From: Halorussus salinus
Lineage (GTDB): Archaea > Halobacteriota > Halobacteria > Halobacteriales > Haladaptataceae
Length of the DNA stretch: 64,000 nt
Assembly: GCF_004765815.2 (NCBI RefSeq)
Contig: NZ_ML974127.1
Span: 660,927-724,926 of the forward strand
Direction: 5' to 3'
This document shows positions 60,438 through 64,000 of the stretch, one piece after another; position 1 is the stretch's first letter, and the number at the start of each line of letters is the position of its first letter. The position numbers and the translations under genes are program-made. The notes beneath the pieces were generated by a model. The model made no database searches, was not told the DNA's origin, and worked only from the letters and a program-made list of their open reading frames with translations.

Positions 60438-62372
60438 TTACTTGTCTTCGTCGTCGTCCACGTCCTCGAAGTCGGCGTCCACGTACTCGTCGTCGTCGCC
60501 AGCGTCTGCGCCGCCGGGTCCGGCCTGCCCGCCCATGCCGCCGGGACCCGCCGCACCGCCGGGACCCGCCGCACCGCCGGGACCTGCGCCGCCCGGTCCC
60601 GCGCCCGCGCCGCCAGCACCGGCTTGGGCCTGCTGCTGGTACATCTGCTTGCCGATTTCCTGTAGCTCGTCGCTCAGGCTCTCGGTCGCGTCTTCGAGGT
60701 CTTCCTTCGTGGCGTCCTCGTCTTGGAGGACCTCGCGGACGTTCTCGATTTCGTCCTCGATGTCGGCCTTCAGGTCGTCGTCCACATTCTCCTCGTTCTC
60801 CTCGAGGAGCGTCTCGGCGCGCTGGATGGAACTCTCGGCCTCGTTGCGGGCCTCGATGCGCTCGCGGCGCTGTTGGTCCTCCTCTTGGTGCTTCTCGGCC
60901 TCCTCCTGCATCTCCTCGATCTGCTCGTCGGAGAGGCCAGCGCCGCCCTCGATGGTGATCTCCTCGGAGTTACCCGAGCCTTGGTCCTCGGCGGAGACGT
61001 TGACGATGCCGTTCTCGTCGATGTTGAACCCGACCTCGATCTGGGGCGTTCCGGCCGGGGCGGGCGGGATGCCCGTCAGCTGGAACTCGCCCAGCAGTTC
61101 GTTCTCCTCGGCGATTTCGCGCTCGCCTTGGAAGACTCGGACCTGCACGGAGGTCTGGTTGTCCGCGGCCGTGGTGAAGACCTTGGACTCCTCGGTCGGG
61201 ATGGTGGTGTTCTTGTCGATGAGTCGCTCGAAGAGACCGCCCTTGACCTCGATACCGAGCGAGAGGGGCGTCACGTCGAGCAGGACGATGTCGTCCACGT
61301 CGCCGCTGAGGACGCCGCCCTGAATCGCCGCGCCCAGCGAGACCGCCTCGTCGGGGTTGACGTTCTTCTTCGGCTCTTGGCCGGTCATCTCCTCGACCTG
61401 CTCTTGGACTTGGGGCATCCGCGTCGAACCGCCGACGAGGATGACCTCGTCGATGTCCGACTCGTCGTAGCCCGCGTCTTCGAGCGCCTGCTCGGTCGGT
61501 CCGACCGTGCGCTCGATGAGGTCGGAGGTGAGACTCTCGAACTTCGCGCGAGTGATGCTCTCTTCGAGGTGGACCGGCCCCTCGTCGGTCGCGGTGATGA
61601 AGGGCAGGTTCACGTCGGTCTCCTTGCGCGAGGAGAGTTCGATCTTGGCCTCCTCGGCCGCGTCCTTCAGGCGCTGGAGGGCCTGTCGGTCCTCGCGGAG
61701 GTCGATGTTGTGGCTGTTCTGGAACTCGTCGGCCAGATAGTCGATGATGGCCTCGTCCCAGTCGTCGCCGCCGAGGTCGTTGTCGCCGTTCGTGGCGACG
61801 ACCTCGTAGACGCCGCCGCCCAAGTCGAGGATGGACACGTCGAAGGTGCCGCCACCGAGGTCGTAGACGAGGACCGTCTGGTCGGACTCGTCGTCCAGTC
61901 CGTACGCCATCGACGCGGCGGTCGGCTCGTTGACGATGCGCTCGACCTCGAACCCGGCGATTTCACCGGCGTCCTTGGTCGCTTGGCGCTGTTTGTCGTT
62001 GAAGTAAGCGGGGACCGTGATGACCGCCTTCTCCACGTCGTCGCCGAGGTACTCCTCGGCGTCGCGCTTGATTTTCTGGAGAATCATCGCCGAAATCTGC
62101 TCGGGCGTGTACTCCTCGCCGTCGATTTCGACGGTGTAGTCCTCCTCGCCCATGTGGCGCTTGATGGACTGAATCGTGCGCTCGGGGTTCTGAACCGCCT
62201 GATTCTTGGCGGGTTTCCCGACGAGTCGTTCGCCGTCGTCGAAGGCGACGACCGAGGGCGTGGTTCGCTCGCCCTCGCTGTTGACGATGATCTCCGGGTC
62301 GCCGCCCTCCATGACCGCGAACGCGCTGTTCGTGGTGCCGAGGTCGATGCCCAGAATCTTGTTGCTCGCCAT
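60438..62372 (-). CDS. dnaK: Chaperone protein DnaK (Hsp70)
   Basis: 644 residues. The ATPase domain has [34 protein letters not shown] and [31 protein letters not shown] and GILGVSAED-like substrate-domain motifs follow. The C-terminal tail of about 60 residues is Gly/Ala/Pro-rich (GGAGPGGAA repeats), then an acidic [12 protein letters not shown] end in halophilic style. A candidate TATA box lies about 120 bp upstream, giving a long leader. It works with GrpE (62581) and DnaJ (58713). Confidence 0.97.
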   Translation of the reverse strand: MASNKILGIDLGTTNSAFAVMEGGDPEIIVNSEGERTTPSVVAFDDGERLVGKPAKNQAVQNPERTIQSIKRHMGEEDYTVEIDGEEYTPEQISAMILQKIKRDAEEYLGDDVEKAVITVPAYFNDKQRQATKDAGEIAGFEVERIVNEPTAASMAYGLDDESDQTVLVYDLGGGTFDVSILDLGGGVYEVVATNGDNDLGGDDWDEAIIDYLADEFQNSHNIDLREDRQALQRLKDAAEEAKIELSSRKETDVNLPFITATDEGPVHLEESITRAKFESLTSDLIERTVGPTEQALEDAGYDESDIDEVILVGGSTRMPQVQEQVEEMTGQEPKKNVNPDEAVSLGAAIQGGVLSGDVDDIVLLDVTPLSLGIEVKGGLFERLIDKNTTIPTEESKVFTTAADNQTSVQVRVFQGEREIAEENELLGEFQLTGIPPAPAGTPQIEVGFNIDENGIVNVSAEDQGSGNSEEITIEGGAGLSDEQIEEMQEEAEKHQEEDQQRRERIEARNEAESSIQRAETLLEENEENVDDDLKADIEDEIENVREVLQDEDATKEDLEDATESLSDELQEIGKQMYQQQAQAGAGGAGAGPGGAGPGGAAGPGGAAGPGGMGGQAGPGGADAGDDDEYVDADFEDVDDDEDK

Positions 62373-62492
62373 CTTGTTCGATACGTTGCGGGTTCTTCCG
62401 TTTAAGCCTTGCTAGTCTGGCTGTACGGGGTCGTCGCTCTATCCCGTCCCCCTCTTGCGGTTTTTGAATCTCACTGTGCCCGTGAATGACAT

Positions 62493-62502
62493 ACTTATAT
62501 AT
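62493..62502 (-). promoter_or_regulatory. Candidate dnaK promoter
   Basis: ATATATAAGT on the minus strand lies about 120-130 bp before the dnaK start, so the leader would be about 95 nt. That is long for a haloarchaeon and could host RNA-based or translational heat control. No such structure is proven. Confidence 0.5.
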
Positions 62503-62580
62503 CGGACCGCAATTCTACTCGTCGGCGAACGCGGTATTCGAAGAACGAAGTGATTCGAAGACCGGCTCCGCGCGGGTCGA

Positions 62581-63234
62581 TTACTCGTCGTCGCTGACCG
62601 TCACCTGCGCGGCCCGCAGGACCTTCTCGCCCATCTCGTAGCCCGGTTGGTACACGTCGGCGACGGTGCCCTCCGGCTGGTCGCTCTCGACCTGCATCAT
62701 CACTTCGTGGCGCTGTGGGTCGGTCTCGGTGCCGGGTTCGGGCGCTATCTCTTCGACCTCCTCGTCTTCGAACACGCGGTCGAGTTCCTTCAGCGTCATC
62801 TCGACGCCCTCCTTCAGGCTCTCGACGTTCTCGTGGTCGTCCTCGGCGGCGCGTTTCAGGTTGTCGCGCACGTCCAGCAGGTTCTCCACGAGGTCCTCGG
62901 TCGCCCGGTCTTTCATCTGCTCTTGGCGCTTCTTCGCGCGCTTCTTGTAGTTCTGGAAGTCCGCGCGGTTGCGCTTGAGCTTGGATTCGAGGTCGTCGGC
63001 GCGCTCCTCGGCGTCCTTCCTCTCGGCTTCGAGTTGCGCGAGATGGCCTTCGAGGTCGGTGGCGAGTTCGGCGTCTCGGGCGGCGACCTCCTCGACGAGT
63101 TCGGTACTCTCCGGCCCGAGGAGGTCCGCCTCGGCCTGCTCGTCGGCCTCGGCCTCGTCGGCGTCGGCGCTCTCGGTGGCGTCGGTCTCGTCGGCCTGCT
63201 CGCGCACCTGCTCGGTGGTCTCCTCGTCGGTCAT
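62581..63234 (-). CDS. grpE: Nucleotide exchange factor GrpE
   Basis: 217 residues. A long acidic N-terminus (about 45 residues, with DEAEADEQAEADLLGPES) is followed by a coiled coil (about 48-100, ELATDLEGHLAQLEAERKDA) and the beta-wing ending (AEPGTETDPQRHEVMMQVES). It opens DnaK for ADP release. First gene of the grpE-dnaK-dnaJ series on this strand. Confidence 0.94.
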   Translation of the reverse strand: MTDEETTEQVREQADETDATESADADEAEADEQAEADLLGPESTELVEEVAARDAELATDLEGHLAQLEAERKDAEERADDLESKLKRNRADFQNYKKRAKKRQEQMKDRATEDLVENLLDVRDNLKRAAEDDHENVESLKEGVEMTLKELDRVFEDEEVEEIAPEPGTETDPQRHEVMMQVESDQPEGTVADVYQPGYEMGEKVLRAAQVTVSDDE

Positions 63235-63314
63235 ACGGGATACAAACGGTTGGGCGCGTTTAAGGATTCAGAAACCGGGCCGGGGTACCGACTTCGCGGG
63301 ACGAGACGCGCATC

Positions 63315-63773
63315 TCAGGTCTCTATCACGCCCCTGCGCTCGAACGCCGCCCGGACCTCTTCGCTGATGTCCAACTCTTCCAGTTCCTCGGCCACGTCTA
63401 TCTCCGCGAACATCTCCTCGCCCTTCGGCGTCTTCTTCAGGTTGTTCACGTGGTAGAGGTACGAGAGTCGTAACAGCCAGATGGCCTGCTCCACGTCGTC
63501 GTCGTCCTCCACGTAGCGCGTCGTCCACCCCGATTCGGGGACGACGTGATGCTCCTCGGTCTCGCCCTCCTCGACGAGGGTCTCGCGCAGACGCTTGGTG
63601 AACGGCACGTCCACGATGCCCCACCGGTGGACGTGGCCGACTTCCCGCGGCCCGAGGGTGAACTCCCGGCCCTCGAACCGGTGTTCGTTGGTGTTGACGT
63701 GGGGCCACGCGGCGACCTCCTCGATGATTCGGTCCACGAGTCGCGCCGCCTGACGCTTGTCTCGGTCCCCCAT
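63315..63773 (-). CDS. DUF5519-like (luciferase-associated) protein
   Basis: The ATG at 63773 gives 152 residues (MGDRDKRQAARLVDR). HRFEGREFTLGPREVGHVHR followed by VDVPFTKRLRETLVEEGETE and HHVVPESGWTTRYVEDDDDV is the pattern of a small family annotated as luciferase-like/DUF5519. HVHRWG and FTKRLRE are the diagnostic parts. Function unknown; some members lie beside phage or plasmid genes. Confidence 0.8.
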   Translation of the reverse strand: MGDRDKRQAARLVDRIIEEVAAWPHVNTNEHRFEGREFTLGPREVGHVHRWGIVDVPFTKRLRETLVEEGETEEHHVVPESGWTTRYVEDDDDVEQAIWLLRLSYLYHVNNLKKTPKGEEMFAEIDVAEELEELDISEEVRAAFERRGVIET

Positions 63774-63938
63774 AGTCTCGCTCGAAGTAACGCCGTCTGG
63801 CAACTTAATCTACCCGCCCATCTATCGTAGAACGTATGCGAACGGTCTCGCGGAGTGTCGCCGCGGTTCGATACCGGTTTCGACCGCCGACCGACGGCGC
63901 GTCGCTTATGTCGCGTCGGAACCGAGAGTCAGCCAATC

Positions 63939-64000
63939 GTGGCCGACGCGACGCTCACCTTCGAGGAGGGAACCATCCGAATCGAGGCCGACCCCGACCT
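63939..64000 (+). CDS. 5' end of a probable Rad25/XPB-type helicase (partial)
   Basis: A GTG at 63939 begins MADATLTFEEGTIRIEADPD and runs off the window. This resembles the start of haloarchaeal XPB/Rad25-like DEAD-box helicases, from memory. Only 20 codons are present, so the call is tentative. Confidence 0.4.
   Translation, partial: MADATLTFEEGTIRIEADPD

Noticed and set aside
1-64000. tRNA, rRNA or intact insertion sequence
   Set aside because: Reading both strands I saw no tRNA T-arm/anticodon pattern, no rRNA and no full transposase; a tRNAscan/ISfinder run would settle this.

Overview
The window is chromosomal DNA of an extremely halophilic archaeon (class Halobacteria). The evidence is very high GC with strong GC3 bias, acidic proteins, TATA-type promoters with short or absent leaders, many GTG starts, and marker genes such as ftsZ1-secE-nusG(spt5), LonB with an internal membrane segment, aCPSF1, a thermosome subunit, archaeal NadM, pantoate kinase and MfnA. 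Genus cannot be fixed from sequence alone; a Halorussus-like member of Halobacteriales is a guess. I saw no rRNA, tRNA, CRISPR array, prophage or intact insertion sequence.

Layout. 0.1-3.7 kb: radical SAM protein, membrane protein, and a 52-residue zinc-ribbon protein overlapping an Hsp20 gene. 3.7-4.2 kb: AT-rich scar with two decayed IS1341/TnpB-type right ends. 4.2-7.95 kb: minus-strand catabolic group (FAD oxidoreductase, creatininase family, FAA-hydrolase family, luciferase-like). 8.5-13.5 kb: NUDIX CoA pyrophosphatase, aminotransferase, SnoaL, helix-hairpin-helix protein, AroE. 13.7-16.1 kb: two CaCA exchangers. 16.2-20.8 kb: DtdA, then FtsZ1, SecE and Spt5, with a low-GC membrane gene lodged between ftsZ1 and secE. 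21.1-24.9 kb: trpCBA plus ADH synthase. 25-30 kb: MGMT-like protein, MfnA, membrane proteins, SppA. 30.6-38 kb: aCPSF1, flavin reductase, two NUDIX enzymes, thermosome subunit. 38-43 kb: SDR, pantoate kinase, quinone oxidoreductase, CPA antiporter. 43-50 kb: PyrF, GNAT, APC permease, SAM hydrolase, NadM, LonB. 50-58 kb: small membrane proteins, a miniature AMP-binding-like protein, aldo/keto reductase, acyl-CoA synthetase, CPBP protease. 58-64 kb: DJ-1-like protein and the grpE-dnaK-dnaJ heat-shock group, ending in the first bases of a probable Rad25-type helicase.

Protein quality control recurs through the window: Hsp20, thermosome, LonB, SppA, CPBP, GrpE/DnaK/DnaJ. MfnA (beta-alanine supply) and pantoate kinase both feed archaeal CoA synthesis. 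AroE, ADH synthase and TrpCBA serve aromatic amino acid synthesis.

The most interesting signal is in repeats. (1) Two intergenic elements (6201-6330, 28784-28908) share flanks and a GGG/GGG internal loop but have different helices kept paired by compensatory changes. (2) Three elements (8171, 30131, 47199) combine a covarying hairpin, a conserved core of about 55 nt and a private minisatellite. (3) A double-hairpin palindrome is inserted in the same reading frame in trpA and in an unrelated gene. These look like mobile or RNA-structured repeats of haloarchaea.
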